Assembly: GCF_025698545.1 (NCBI RefSeq)
Contig: NC_068571.1
Coordinates: 43,805,733-43,869,732 of the forward strand
Direction of reading: 5' to 3'
From: Gossypium raimondii
Taxonomy: Eukaryota > Streptophyta > Magnoliopsida > Malvales > Malvaceae
Length of the DNA: 64,000 nt
The position numbers and the translations under genes are program-made. The stretch's first letter is position 1, and each line of letters starts with the position of its first letter. Of this stretch, positions 25,401-38,379 are shown piece after piece. The notes beneath the pieces were generated by a model. The model did not search any database and was not told where the DNA came from. It was given only the letters and a program-made list of their open reading frames with translations.

Positions 25401-26220
25401 CTAGGCTCGTAATATGATTTTTATTCAATTTCCATAACATTCAAGGTCAACCGAACCTTTTTCTCTTCTAAAGGAACCTCAAATTCTTATTATTTCACAC
25501 TTTTAGGAGTATTTACAACTTTTACTAATTAACCCGTTTTAACCATTTTCAACGAAAATCACTTAGCAAAAATCATTCTCCTAACCTCGTGCACCCTTAT
25601 TCTACCATTAAACATCAAAATGCACAAATATCTAGCATGGTTCAATTTTTAAACTTCATTTTTCATGCAAATAAATGGTAAAAATAGAAAGGTTAAGCTT
25701 CTAGGATCTCAAAAATACGAAGAACATTAAAAATGAGGCTTAAATGCACATACAATTGAACTTTGAAAAAGCTTGAAACCCTAGCCATGGCTTTTTGAAA
25801 ATTTCGGCTGTATGGAGAAGAGAATGAGCAGATTTTTGGGTTTCAATTTTGTCTTTTATGCCTTAAAACACCCAAATGACAAAAATACCCTTTTTACTAA
25901 ACCTTCAATTTTTACCATTCCATGACTAGTTTTGTCCATAAAAAAATATGATGGTCTATTTTCCATTTAAAGACCTCTAATTTAAACCCTCATTTAAAAC
26001 AAGTACTTATGTTTTAGAACTCATATTTTGCAATTAATACAATTTAATCCCAATAATAAAATTGGGCACTTTATCGATAAAAAAAATTACTTAACAAAAT
26101 TTGCACACCATCACCCAAACATATCATAGACTCTAAAACAATCATAAATTAAATATTTCTACTTCAGGTTTGTGGTCTTGAAACCACTGTTTCGACTAGG
26201 CCCTATTTTGGGCTGTTACA
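22476..26220 (-). mobile_element. Ty3-gypsy solo LTR, minus orientation, with nested LTR
   Basis: Read on the minus strand it starts TGTAACAGCCC at 26220 and soon has CAGTGGTTTC then GACCACAAA, matching the start of the LTR at 3993. It carries a few CATGTCTGGGACATGG units and ends with GTTCCGGCGTTGG...GGCAGCA at 22476. No internal coding region is present. Unlike the other solo LTRs, no matching target duplication was found (left flank TGGGG, right flank CCGGT). The right flank itself looks like the end region of a related LTR in the opposite orientation. The 620-bp LTR at 24306 interrupts it. Confidence 0.72.
24306..24925 (+). mobile_element. 620-bp solo LTR nested within the gypsy LTR
   Basis: It begins TGTCAC and ends GTGACA, a 6-bp inverted terminal repeat of TG...CA type, and is flanked by CCAT on both sides (24302-24305, 24926-24929). 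It splits a GATGCCAT|GTCCCAG repeat unit that is intact at 24971. A TATA box (TATAAATA, 24646-24653) followed by a C/T-rich stretch and AATAAGAG (about 24707) gives the U3-R-U5 look of an LTR. The ORFs at 24138-24480 and 24706-24915 run through it and are not genes. Confidence 0.75.
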
Positions 26221-26270
26221 CCGGTAATGCTCCGTAACCCTATTCTGGCAACGGATTTAGGTTAGGAATT
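26221..26270 (-). repeat. Inverted remnant of a related gypsy LTR end
   Basis: CCGGTAATGCTCCGTAACCC followed by TATTCTGGCAACGG resembles the segment just inside the opposite end of the neighbouring LTR (22490-22530) but reversed. This suggests insertion into or recombination with a related LTR. Confidence 0.4.
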
Positions 26271-26829
26271 CAATCTAGCCACCGATTGGACCGTAAATCC
26301 AGTCTTATACACCGAGCCTGGTTCAACAAATTTTGGTCTCGGTCTCGATTTTTGGTTCTTAAGTGCAATTTTTTTTATCTTAGATCCATTTTTCAAGTTC
26401 AATTACTCATTGAGCCAATTGTTTGACTTGAAAATTAATTTCTAAAAATATCATATTTATTTTTATTAATTTGATTAATTTAGTTTTACTAGATAAAAAT
26501 TAAAATTTCCAAAAATAATTGAGATTTTTGAAGAAATTTCTTTAATCAAATTCTCTAATTTAACAAATTCTCACGACAGCCTAATTTAATTTGCCATCGA
26601 ATAAATCAACTCAATTAAATTATTTTCAAAGTTGTAGAATTTTCTTCAGATTCAAATGCAGTTTGATCAAGCTTTTGTTGAGCTAGCGGAGGGATCAATC
26701 AAGCATATACAATCAAGCTCGAGTAATTACAATTATGTCCAGAAGCATCGTTCCAATAATTCACAATTTACTTAATCATGGAGTCAGTCCACAAGAAGTA
26801 CCATGATTGAAAACTTCTTATTGTATACG

Positions 26830-27764
26830 CTTTATGAAAGCAATTTATCCAACTGTTTTGTCCAATGACCTCGTCATATGTGTGCTACCTTCATATGATA
26901 TCATTAATTCCTTTAAGTTAAATTCGTTCACTTAATACAGTCCTATTTTATCTCATTATCACCATTATGTCTTCTTAATCATTAATATGATCGTTTCCAA
27001 CTAATGATTGTGATAAATTGCTTGTTTGAGAACAAGCAACTCGTGACCACATTACATATTTATCAATCTACACAATGCTAATGAGATGACATCGTTAACT
27101 CTCTAATCGAGCTATGAATTCCATTGCTGCTAGTAAATCCATGCCATACACAAGTCATGTACGCAACATATTGGCTATCGGCTCGATCATCTTTAGAGCA
27201 TAAGCATCTACTTATATCAAAGCACATGAGTTATATACGCATGGTCAATGACTAACTCATGATTTAGGTAAGTCACACCATGAACGCCATAAGTGAATTA
27301 ATTCACAAACGGATTCATAATTACTTGGGTCCAGTCCAATGTATCATTCTTCCAATGAGTACATCTATGTCTCTACCCGTAGAGTCAATTGCTCCGATAG
27401 CTAAGACTAGTCATCTCTTTAATTGGAATTGTAAATGACATAATAATCCTTTTAAATATTTAAATCAAATGCTCACCTTGATTCTTTTACGAGATTACAG
27501 GCTCGTTTAGATTATCCATTGAAGTAAGTTGTCTTTCTCACAATATAAACGTTCTTACAGTGCCACTTATCATCAGTTTGAATTTAGACAATCAATGAGC
27601 TAATATTTGTTTGTCACAATTTCGATATGTATGCAAAACATGAAAGGCAGAAACACAAAAGATATAATAGTGAGATGTGAAATTAACTTTATTAATTTAT
27701 TCATCGTTCAAATATATAAAAAAATAATTACATGTTTACTACAATATGGACACATTTCCTAACA
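26830..27764 (-). repeat. Probable Copia-type LTR remnant
   Basis: On the minus strand the block starts TGTTAGGAAATGTGTCC at 27764 and continues through GTAAACATGTAATTA, the style of the LTR start of plant Copia elements. The other end could not be fixed, and no TSD or coding sequence was found, so the left coordinate is a rough guess. Confidence 0.4.
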
Positions 27765-28302
27765 CATGGCCAGTACGACCACTACCTATTCCTTGATTTC
27801 TACTAGATCATTTATCTCCCTTAGTCTCTTGTTAACGAAGTTTTAGAAAAAAAATGGTAAAAGTATTTATGATAACAACAAATAACAAAAAGGGTAAAGC
27901 GAAATAAAACGAAAAAACTTCAAAAATGCAAAAATTGTTCCAGAAAACCAACAAAGACTAATAAATCATTGACAACAGTTGAAAAATTTTCAAAAAAAAA
28001 AGGCAAAGTAATCTCGAAGAAGAAAGCCCAGAGATTATATAGACTTATCTCTCAAAATGCATCATTTTGAAGAACAAATGACAATGAATAGCAACTTACC
28101 ACTTGTTCCAAATGGTTGTTGTTTATCATTATCACAACTTCCTAGAAGCATAATCCTTAAAGTACATTTATGGCAAAATTGCAAACGTTTGGATAATGTT
28201 TCATCATAAAATAAAGTCACCATCCAATACAACCTGGAAAAGAGAAAGTTATCAAATCAAAGTGTCTCGAGGAAGGCCACTTTATAACCCTCCTCTTGAC
28301 TC

Positions 28303-28859
28303 AAAGGGGGGAATATTGTTACACCACCATTTGCGTTAAGACGTGTAGTAAGCATAGAAGACGCTTGAACAGTAAGCTTACCACCAGGAAGCCGAGAGGT
28401 CACCTGTGAACTCACCCTCCCCGGATGACTACCCGAACAACGAATGGCCTAATCTACATCTAAAATATGGAGTCGTTTGGCCACCAAACATCACGTGGGC
28501 TCAATTGCTTTATCTTATCAAAGTCAGAAGGAATGACAATATTTGTCCTGCCATAAACATCCTTGTCCTATTAAGACATCCCTCCCACCTTTTTCGTAAT
28601 GATGGTAAGTCCAACACGTTAACAACACATTACATGGGACCTCTGCCTGTAAATACCCTAAGAACAATAAAGAAATGAGGATCCTTCAAGAATACTAAGT
28701 CTACACTATACCAACGCATTCTTAGCTTTCAACCTTTACGTTCTCTTCACGACCAATCTCTATAACCTTCGATTTTTCTTCTTGATTAGGTGAACTGACC
28801 TCCATAGCGACCACTCTCCTCTCCTTAGTACTCCTCTCTTGTTATACTCAATATCAACA
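28303..28859 (+). repeat. Possible PPT plus LTR remnant of an LTR retrotransposon
   Basis: A polypurine tract AAAGGGGGGAA (28303-28313) is followed three bases later by TGTTACACC, and the block could end with ATCAACA at 28859. This PPT-LTR arrangement is typical, but no second LTR or TSD was found. The ORF at 28406-28678 has no recognised domain. Confidence 0.38.
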
Positions 28860-30404
28860 TTAACAAAGGTTTAAGTTCTCAAAATGCTTTGAATTTATTT
28901 TAACAAAATCAATTAAATCTATTTTCAAAAAACAAAGCGAATTTAATCTTTAAAACTTAAAAATGGTATCAATTAAATGATTTAACTAACGAAAATTGTG
29001 GTTGACTATTAGTAGTGGTTGACTGAAATCAGTCGAGGTCAATGTTGATTGGAAAGAATAGAACCCAAAACTAAAGTTAATTTATGTTGCTCGTCCTTGA
29101 TTGTGAGCGCCAGACGTATCCAACACATACTTTTAAAGTTTTCTTCATACGTGAATATACATCCAAAATGATGAATATTAGACCTTAAATGTTTCAAAAA
29201 ATAAAAATTAAAGAATTGGGGCTATACTTGTTAAAGTTGATTGCCCAAAACTATATATATGATTTGTAAAGGATGGGTTCAGAATATGACCACTTCTATT
29301 TTATGCAAAACTGTGGGTTCAGAGAAACTTATGAGTAAATGCCTTTAATAGCACCAAAGTAAATGTTTGTATTCTCAACAATGTGGTTTAATCTTTAAGC
29401 AAATCATGTGCACTTATTTTATGCCATAATTAGCTTCCCTTCACATGACATTGGAATTATAAATAGAAAAATAACAAATTTAGTACATGATATTTATCCT
29501 TTTTGTTATTTTAATTCTATTTTTTAAAAAATCATTTTAGCCCTTAACTTCTAAATTTTAAACAATTTATTTTCTTATGAAAAAGTTGACCAAACTCATG
29601 TACATGACAATTCGCATGTACTTCATTATTGATGTGAATATCTTTTAAAAAAAATTTAAGAAGGGCAATTGCCTGCTGGCTACTATGTTACTACCATTAA
29701 ATTTTTAACAGCTCAATTAGATTTTTTCATTCAAAGAAAAATAATTTGACTAAAATTTAACGATTGATAATCAAAGTGATTTAGGAAAAAAAGGATTAAG
29801 ACTAAAGTGACGGAAAAAAGTAATGCTAATTCAATCATCATGCTTTATAAATTTTCTCATCATACTCGGTTTTTATTTCGTTTGGTGGGAAAGAAATAAA
29901 ATAAATAAATATATATATATATATATATATTCAAAATTGAAGAACGAAAAGAGAGAATTTCTTTATCGATGATCCTAAATTTGAGTCCTAATCCGTGTTA
30001 GATCAATTATATGTGGATTTTCCATTTAGATTTTATTTTGGTTTAAGTGTCACCATTGTAGATCTCGTCCATATTTTTTTATTATAGGTTCAATCCAATC
30101 CTATTGTGTTTATAATCATATAGTTGTTCTAACGAGTATCATTTATAATTGTATTTATAATTTGTGGAAAAGAAATTCTTTTCATTTTTTAAAATTTGAA
30201 AAATAAGTAGATATAAAATAATTTGTTTTAATTATTATAACATCTATTGTAACTTAAAATAGAATGATAACTTTAAAAATAATAGATCAATATAATTAGG
30301 TACATATGCTTCATTAATTTATATATCTTTCATTCCCTTCTTATCGTTCTCCTTTAGAAATTAGAATAATTAATTTTACATTATTTTACTAAATACACTC
30401 GAAA

Positions 30405-30444
<40 letters not shown>

Positions 30445-31932
30445 CCCTCTTTTTTTTTTTTTTCTTCCATTTTATCAAAGCAAACTCTTAATTTTAGGCC
30501 AAAACCGTAATATATAAGTGTGAAAATTAGAGTTGAATGGACCCACAATCCCACTAGATAGTGTGCCCAACCAAAGAAGTTTTAAATGTGTTGAGACACA
30601 TTAATTAGCTACTTGATTTTCTTTCAAAATTGTTATTATTAAGTTTGGTGGAGTTGTGAAGCAATAACTCAATAGTTAAAATAGTAATAAAGATTGTGCT
30701 ATTATAGTTTTATCATTGAAATTGGTGGATTGGTTTAAATTAACAAAGTAATAAAAGATAAACGTAAATGAAATAAAAGTTAATGGAATAAAAATGAAAA
30801 ACGTAGCCGGTTATTATGGTCAACATGAGCATTTATATAGCCTTTGTGGCCCTTGCTCAGAACTACCCAAGCAGGGGCTTAGATCCAATTGCTTTGTGTA
30901 GATTTCCTGTTAACAACCTAAGCTGGGAAAGTTCATGCAAGTTTTCTACTCTTTCAACAACGGTGCTTTATAAGAGAGCTTTTGTGCTTTGTAGGGAAAT
31001 GTCTTTGAAGCTTTGATGATTAACAAATTTCATTACGAAAATAGTGAAAATTTGTCATTGCACTTTTAATTTTGAGGGAAAAGAACTTGAATTATGGTTC
31101 ATTAAATGGTAAAAAAGATATAAACCAAAAAATCCGTACATAACAAAGAGCCCCACAAACTAACATTAATGAACCAAATTAATCAAGTTGAAAGAATTTA
31201 TTCAGAAACTTAACCGAATGCATTTACCCGATGTTTAAACAGATTTAATGCTAATTCACATATAATTAGCCCAAATACAATTTTCATTAATTAATAAAAA
31301 ATAGTATTGATTCCAAATGGGATCCAGAAATTCCAATATTTAAGACTTTAATACGTTACCCAACAAAAACGGTTTTGTCACCAAAACCAAGACGATCTTG
31401 TTTCTTCCACTCGAATTAAAATTGCCCCTTTCTTTCTCTTTTTACAACAACTTTAAAAAAATATAAAATCATCATTCAACTATTTAAAAGTTTTCATTTA
31501 AGTTATTATACTATTAAAAATATTGTTCTATAGTTTTCTCTATTCCATTTGCACCAACCCAAAACTCTTGTTCCCCTTCTCTTTTACAATTCATTTTTAT
31601 TAATGAAACAATTTTAAATGTCATGAATTTGCAAGCCCAAACAACTTTATTCTCCGATCTCCAATACTGGTCGTCATATCGACTTGGATCTAAGGTATGT
31701 TCTACTACTCGTCAATGGGTATTGATCCACTATACCGATCATCAAACCGTTAGTTGGAGCTCACTAGTCCTACTTTTTTTAACAAAAAAAAACTTAGCAA
31801 TCAATTACTTAAATAAAACTGTCAAATAGTTCAATGACTTAAATAAAAACTCTCAAATAGTTCAATGACCATTTGTAACTTTTTAAAGTCAAGTGACCAA
31901 AACATAAACTCACTAATACTTTAATGACGTTA
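28860..31932. other. Gene-free AT-rich DNA
   Basis: No gene recognised. A (TA)n run lies at 30409-30442 and a shorter one near 29909-29930. The short frames at 30816-31016 and 31623-31829 have no recognised domain or supporting structure. Confidence 0.5.
30409..30442. repeat. (TA)n microsatellite
   Basis: A run of about 34 bp of alternating A and T, followed by a T-run at about 30449-30463. Confidence 0.9.
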
Positions 31933-31937
31933 GGTGT

Positions 31938-34217
31938 TGTCGAAACCGTTTTTTTTTAAAACAAAAATTTGGTTGTCGACTTTAAAAATAAACAAATTGG
32001 AGTCGCCACCGATCCTTTATTGAGGTGTGATCGGCTCACATTAAAAACAATTTTGGTCTATGAAATTCGAGAAAACGGGTTCGGGAGTCAGTTACGTACG
32101 AGGAAGGGTTAGCACCCTCGTAACGCCCAAAATTGGTACCAAATTGATTATTTAATATCTTGGTGTCGAAAATTTGAAAAGATTTTAAAAGAGAACTTTT
32201 AACTCGCAAACGAATCAAAATAATAAAATATTCTTATTTCAAAGAAATAAAACATCACACCCAGTAAGTTAGGGCACAATATTTTTAAATCTTCAAAATA
32301 CCGAATATTGCCTTTTGTTTTTGAAATCCTTATTTCGAGATAATAAAATGTCATGACCAGTAAGTTAGGACCCAACATTTTTGAATTCCCGAGAATAAGC
32401 TTTTATTTGAAATTTGTGGATTTATTGCAAAACAAATACTTGGCTTTCTAAATTCATCGAAAAATAATCGCAATCCAGTAAGTTAGGACACGATCTTTCT
32501 CGAAAATCATGAATGCCAAATATTTTGGAAATTTGTAAAATATGATGATTTTAATGCCTTGACGCAACCAAAATACATTTTTTAAAAAAGTATAGTAAAA
32601 TGCTAATGTACCACATGAAACCAATACTTTAATTTAAATTATACCTATATATGTATCGTAAAGCGTTAATATATATACATGTATACAAAAATTATGAAAA
32701 GAAAATAATAATAAAATATGTACATGTACTTATAAAATAAAAATAAAAATAAGTATAATATATTAATAAAGTATGAGTATATATATGTATATAAAAATAT
32801 GAAAATAAAATAATAATGTATATATATATGTAAAATGCGCATGTATTTATAGAAAGTATATGTATATATATTATATATAAAAAAATGCGTGTAAGTGTAT
32901 AAAAATAATAATGATGATAAAAATAATGAATAATATAATAATAAGGATACAATAATAATATTAACAAGATTAAAAAAACTAAAATGACAAATGAAGGATT
33001 AAAACGAAAATAAAAGGAGTTTAAGGGCCGAATTTAAAGTTAGAAAACACGCAAAGGGACCAAATCAAAACGCGCACAATAAGTGGAGGACCCAAATAGA
33101 AATTAACCCATTCTCAAAACGTTGCGCAGCAGCATGGGCCAAATTGAAATAAAAATAAAATATGAGACCCAAATTAAAAAGAAGCAAAACGAGTTTAATT
33201 GAAGCGCGTTGCAAAAAGAAGGGACAAATTTCGAAAATTTCCCTTTAACCAGAACGCGCGGATCCTCCCCTCCTGGTCGGGTCACCGCGCGGGTCACAGG
33301 GCTGAAACGGCGCCGTTTTTGTGCTTACCCTTCGGCCCAAAACGGTGTCGTTTTGGGTGAGCTATAAATGCAATGTTTTTTTTAAAAAGGTTCATTTTTC
33401 TTTCTGTTTCAAAGAAAAACTAAAAAAACGTTTCCCTTTTCTCTCAAGCAGGACCAGAATCGGCCAAACTCCGGCGGGTGACCACTGACCGGCGCCGGCG
33501 CCGCCGTTCACGGCGGCGGGGAGTCGAAAATCTCGCCTTTTTTAAACCGTTTTTAGATCCCGTTCAATAGCCAAACTTCTTTGGCTCAAAAGGATGACTC
33601 TTGGCCCCTTCTCCTCTCGGATCCGACGGTCACGAAGGAGGAGAGCCCTCCGACGGTGAACCCGCAAGGCGAATCAGGTAAGCCCGTTCCCCTTTTATTT
33701 CTTATTTATTATGTGTAAAAAAAAGGAACAAACAGAAAGAGCAAACAAGAAAAAAAAAAGAAAATCGAATCTAAGGAAAAAATAACCTCCGTTTTGTATT
33801 CTGTTTTTTTCAAATCTTTTTTCTTCTTATTTTCCTTTCTATTTTCATATGTCTTTTTACACTGAAAAATCCCCCCTTTCTTTTAGAAGTTAGGCTTTTA
33901 TAGCCTTAGAAAACTGCTTTATTTTACAATATTGGGACGCTTTTGGTCCGCTTTTGCAGGTGGTTATGGAGAGCACGGCGCGCGTGGAGAAGGGTCGATC
34001 TCCGAGTTGTGCGGCGACTGGGCGTTGGGCGCGACGCTGGAGACTGCTGGGGGCTTGCGGCGCTGAACATGAGGCTAGGGTTCGGGAAATTTGGGTGTTA
34101 GTTGGGCTAGGTTTTGGATTAATGTTTGGGTCTTGGGCTAGGGTCAATTGGGTATTGGGTTTTAATTTTATTGGGCTTGCTATTATTGGTAGGGCTGGGC
34201 AAATAATTGGTATTACA
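31938..34217 (-). mobile_element. Solo LTR of the Tat/Ogre family
   Basis: It begins TGTCGAAACCG, as does the LTR at 10043, and shares GGAGTCGCCACCGATCCTTTA and AGGAAGGGTTAGCACCCTCG with it. It ends GGTATTACA. Both flanks carry the 5-bp duplication GGTGT (31933-31937, 34218-34222). The orientation is the same as the Tat element at the left edge. At 2280 bp it is about full LTR length (2320 bp), and no internal region remains. ORFs inside (for example 33890-34271 on both strands) lie in LTR DNA. Confidence 0.9.
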
Positions 34218-34309
34218 GGTGTAGTTTACAATATATATATATATATTTTAAACGTGGTATTTTCAACATAAATTTTTATATATAATTACAATTCATAAAA
34301 TAACATGGG

Positions 34310-34680
34310 CTAAATCACTATTTGGAACCTAAACTTGACAACTATTGCCACTTGGGACCTAAACTTTTTTTTGTCCAAGCTAGGCTCTAAACTTGATAAT
34401 TGTTTCTATATTGGGGCCTAAACTAGACAATTATTCTCACATTGCGGCTTGAATTTTTTTTGTCCAAATTAGTCCCTGAATTAAGCAGTTGTTCCCATAC
34501 TGGGGCATGAACTTGACAATTATTCTCACATTGGGGCCTGAACTTTAAAGTTTTCAAGGCAATGCCAAGGATTAACTTAGACAAAAAAACATTCAAACCC
34601 CAACGCGGGAACAATTACTAAGTTTAGTGCTTAACTTGGACAAAAAAAATTCAAACCCCAATACACAAATTATCAAATTT
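34310..34680. repeat. Imperfect inverted and tandem repeat block
   Basis: Sentence-like units such as TTGGGGCCTGAACTTGACAA alternate in the left part and recur as reverse complements in the right part (AACTTGGACAAAAAAAATTC, CAAACCCCAA). This gives a MITE-like palindrome. Ends and TSD could not be fixed. Confidence 0.5.
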
Positions 34681-34969
34681 ATAAATTTATAATTTTTTTT
34701 CCCATACAAGACAATTGTGTAGTTTGCCTTTGAGTTTTAGACCAAAATGCGCATCAAATGTTGAATTGCAACCTTGGTCACATGCGCAAAGAAGCCCATT
34801 GATTTTTTTTTTCCCCTAAACCCAACCAACCAACTTTTTATCCACAATAGACAAAAAAAACTTAAAAATAAATAAATAAATAATATATATATACATATAA
34901 CTCTTATTGTCTTTTCTTTTCTGTTACATAAAGTCTTCCTCCTTTTATCAATTTTTTATATACTAGGAA

Positions 34970-35098
34970 AATTGCACTTAAGGTCACTAAAATATTGATA
35001 AGTTTACATTATGATCATTCAATTTTAAAAGTTACAAAATGGTCATTGAAATGATCAAAACGTAAATTTACTAATAGTTTAGTGATCTTGAATGTACC
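34970..35098. repeat. Palindromic MITE-like repeat
   Basis: GGTCACTAAAATATTGATAA at the left matches GATCACTAAACTATTAGTAA, the reversed right end; the two halves together form an imperfect hairpin of about 125 bp. No clear target duplication was seen. Confidence 0.5.
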
Positions 35099-36030
35099 TA
35101 ATATTATAATAAAATTTATTATTGAATTTAATTACGAATCAACTATTAATTAAGAGAATTATTAAGAAAATGTTTTATTTCACAAAGTTTATTTAAATTT
35201 AAAATAAATTCACAAATGGTGAGATTTGAACGCAGATACCAACAGCCCTTAACCCTCAATTTTGTTGTTTCAACTAAAATGTTATTCATTTTTTATATTA
35301 TTTATAAATATATTTTTTCATCCCTATCGTGAATGTGATAATCTTTTATACTAAAAAATAAATTGGTTGACTACCAAGACTTTGATTGTAGTGATAGGGG
35401 CGAATCCAAAACTTTTTTAGGGGTTGGAATCGAATTAAAAACTTTTGGGAGAGCAAAATATCATTTTATCATGTATTAATTTATGATTTGATCAATTTTG
35501 AAAGAATTAAATATTACTTTCTTCATTTTTGGAGGTTAGAAAGCAACTTTATGACATATTAATTTTTAATTTAATCATTTAAAACAAGATTTGATTGCAA
35601 TTTTTTCAATTTAAGGGGGCCAAGGCCCTTGCTCCTGGATTCACTCCTATGTGTTGGTAAAGATTGAGATTTTGATTCTCGAGTGTCGGGTTCAAATTTT
35701 GTCACGTGAAAATCATGTTTCGTTTAGTTAGTTTGTTCATTTTTTTGATACAATGTCTAGAACTACTCAGAACCCCTCCCCACTCTTGAAATAGGAGGAT
35801 AATATGCTTCAGCATACTCGAATCCACGTACTTCTGCACTGACAATAATGTTAATGCCAATCAAGTTAAGAATCAATCGATAATTTATTCGAATTTTTTA
35901 GATCAAGCTAAATCATTTTTCATATTTATTTTACTGCTGATGAAAATTAATTATTTCTATTTTAGAAAGAGATAAATGTATTTATATGACTTGATTTGAT
36001 GTTGATTTTGTAAAAGAAATATAAAAAGGG
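35099..36030. other. Intergenic DNA with degenerate repeat fragments
   Basis: No gene. GGGGCGAATCC near 35398 with GGGGGCCAAGGCCCTTGCTCC-like sequence near 35616 looks like a degenerate hAT-type MITE. GGTTCAAATTT near 35690 may be a SINE B box. All are weak. Confidence 0.35.
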
Positions 36031-36040
36031 AGAGATAAAC

Positions 36041-37134
36041 GGGTAATTTACCAATAAAAGCCCTTTTTTTTCAAAATTTACCGAAAGGGGTCAACTATTT
36101 AATTATTTACCGGAATGGTCCATTTTCCGCGAAATCGCGTCCACGTCGTAGCGATGTCGTGGCACGTGACAGAAATCGCGTCCACGTCGTAGCGACTTTT
36201 GACGTGGACGGAAATCGCGCCCTAGAGGACGCGATTTCTCGACAATAACATGAACAGCTTTATGTTTTTAGCTTGAAAAACTTTGAAAGGCCATAACTTT
36301 TGGCTCGGTTGTTCGATTGAGACGATTTTTTTATTTCGAATAACTTTTCGAGATCTACGCGCTGACAAACTGCTTAGAGATGAATAGGGACTAATTTGTA
36401 AAGTATAATTTGTTAGTTACGAGTATAGGGACTAAAGTGTAATTATTTCAAAATTAGCATGAAATTTTGTACTTAAGAATATTTGAATGTTATGGAAGGA
36501 TGAAATTGAATTTGAATTGAAAAACGAAGCTTAGATTTGAAAATATGACTATTTAGGTTTTAAGGACTAAATTGAATAAAATGGAAAATTTTAAGGAACT
36601 TCTCAAAAGTGGAATGAGCTGACTTATACCTATAACAGGATGATATAAGACAATTCTGTAAAAAAAGATCCGGTGTTTACTTCAAATATATAAGGAAAAT
36701 AATGATTTGAATGTTTCAAAATTCAATTTTAAACCGAAAAAAATCAAAATTTAGGGGCAAAAAAGGATCTTTTTCGACGAAAACTGCGGTAAACCGCCTT
36801 CGGCATTTGTCTACGCGTAGATCTTGAAAATTTATTCGAAATAAAAAAAAATCGTCTCAATCGGACAACCGAGCGAAAAGTTATGGCCTTTCAAAGTTTT
36901 ACAAGCTTAAAAACATAAACTGTTCATCCACGTCAGCAAATCGCGTCCTCGTAGGCGCGATTTGTGTCCACGTAAGCAAATCGCGCTGACGTGGATGCGA
37001 TGTCTTGACACGTACCCTGACATCGCGCTGACGTGGACGCGATTTCGCGGAAAATGGCCCATTCCGGTAAATAATCAAAAAATTGGCCCATTTCGGTAAA
37101 TTTTGAAAAAAACGACTTTTATTGGTAAATTACC
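36041..37134. mobile_element. Non-autonomous Mutator-like element with long CpG-rich TIRs
   Basis: The left end GGGTAATTTACCAATAAAAG and the reversed right end GGTAATTTACCAATAAAAG begin inverted repeats of about 300-340 bp. These run through AAATCGCGTCCACGTC-type blocks to a shared AAAGTTTTTC/CATAACTTTT and GAGACGATTTTTTTATTTCG segment. The identical 10-bp duplication AGAGATAAAC flanks it (36031-36040, 37135-37144). Long TIRs and a 9-11-bp TSD are Mutator hallmarks. The 1094-bp element has no transposase frame, so it depends on enzyme supplied elsewhere. Confidence 0.88.
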
Positions 37135-37144
37135 AGAGATAAAC

Positions 37145-38370
37145 ATCTTTATTTGATTTTGTGCATATCAATTTCTCCAACCACCTACCAAGTGCCAAAC
37201 TTCTAGAATATAAAAGTAAACACAATTTTTCATATCAATTTATGATCTGACGGTTGTGATTATAGATCTGTGTTGAGTAATCAGAGCTAATATCCAATTG
37301 GACCCCCACTACTTAATATGTATGATTCCTTAATATAAACGCTATATGATTATTTCTAAATTTATAAAATGTTAATTATTAAAAATTAAATTAAGTTAAA
37401 ATTTTAGAATCAATTCATTTTTTTAAAAAATCCAAAAGATCTAATTTGGATATGATTCTAGTAATATAAAAATATTTAGCTAAGATTCAATTTCAATTTA
37501 TTCGATATAAAACCTATTTTATTATTTATTAATATTTTTATATTAATGAACTTATAATTTAGATGAAATAGAATTTGGATAGAATTAAGACTCAAAACTT
37601 AAAATTCAATTCAATTAGGAAATCAAATCAAAATAATCCTACCTTTAATGAAAATCTCCTGGCTCGAATCCCAAAGAGAGAATCAGATTTGAGAAACGCA
37701 AAATGGTTAAATTCTATAAAGGGTCCCTATACAATATCATTTTTAATATTTGCTTTTTTTGGGTACAAGGACAAAAACATGAACAACGCCGCTCTCCAAA
37801 TGAAGTGGTCCATTTGAAGGTGTCCATGAAGAACGAATATCATCTCATAAAAGTCTTAACTTTCAGTAGACATTGGAGTGTTTAGAGTTACTAATTTAAA
37901 GAGGAGGTAACGAAAAAGAATCAACCTACCATGAAACTCGGATTTTGTAGAAAGGCATGTACCCATAATGAGTGGAGGAAAATGTAATTGTCATGTGATT
38001 CCAATCGCCCCTGCAAGGCAGTGATTGGGGGATGGTAGGGGCCTCGCCCCCCCTAAAATGTAAAATTTTAATATTAGCCATTTAAGTTTTAAATAAAGTA
38101 AAAGGTAAAATTATATTTTGGCCTTTCAAAATGATGAAATTTGATTTAATCTTTTAGAAATTATAAATATAGAAGTTATTAAAATTGTGAAATTATATTT
38201 TAACTCTCATAAAAATATACAATTTAATTTCGTCCGATAAAAAACAAACACCAATGTTACAGTTGGATTTGTTGGGGGCGAAATAGCGAAAATGAGTTTA
38301 GTGACCAACTACTCCGGGATGTGGGTGTCTTGTGTTGTTAATTTTGGGAAGCAGCAGATGTATAGTGGGG
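37145..38370. other. Intergenic DNA without recognised genes
   Basis: AT-rich DNA. GGGGCCTCGCCCCCCC near 38039-38054 looks like one end of a degenerate hAT-type MITE. The frames at 37575-37885 have no recognised domain. Confidence 0.4.
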
Positions 38371-38379
38371 GGAATTGGA

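Noticed and set aside
26221..27764. Full Copia element
   Set aside because: Only one LTR-like terminus is visible and there is no coding sequence.
34970..35098. MITE with defined TSD
   Set aside because: The palindrome is clear but no matching flanking duplication was found.
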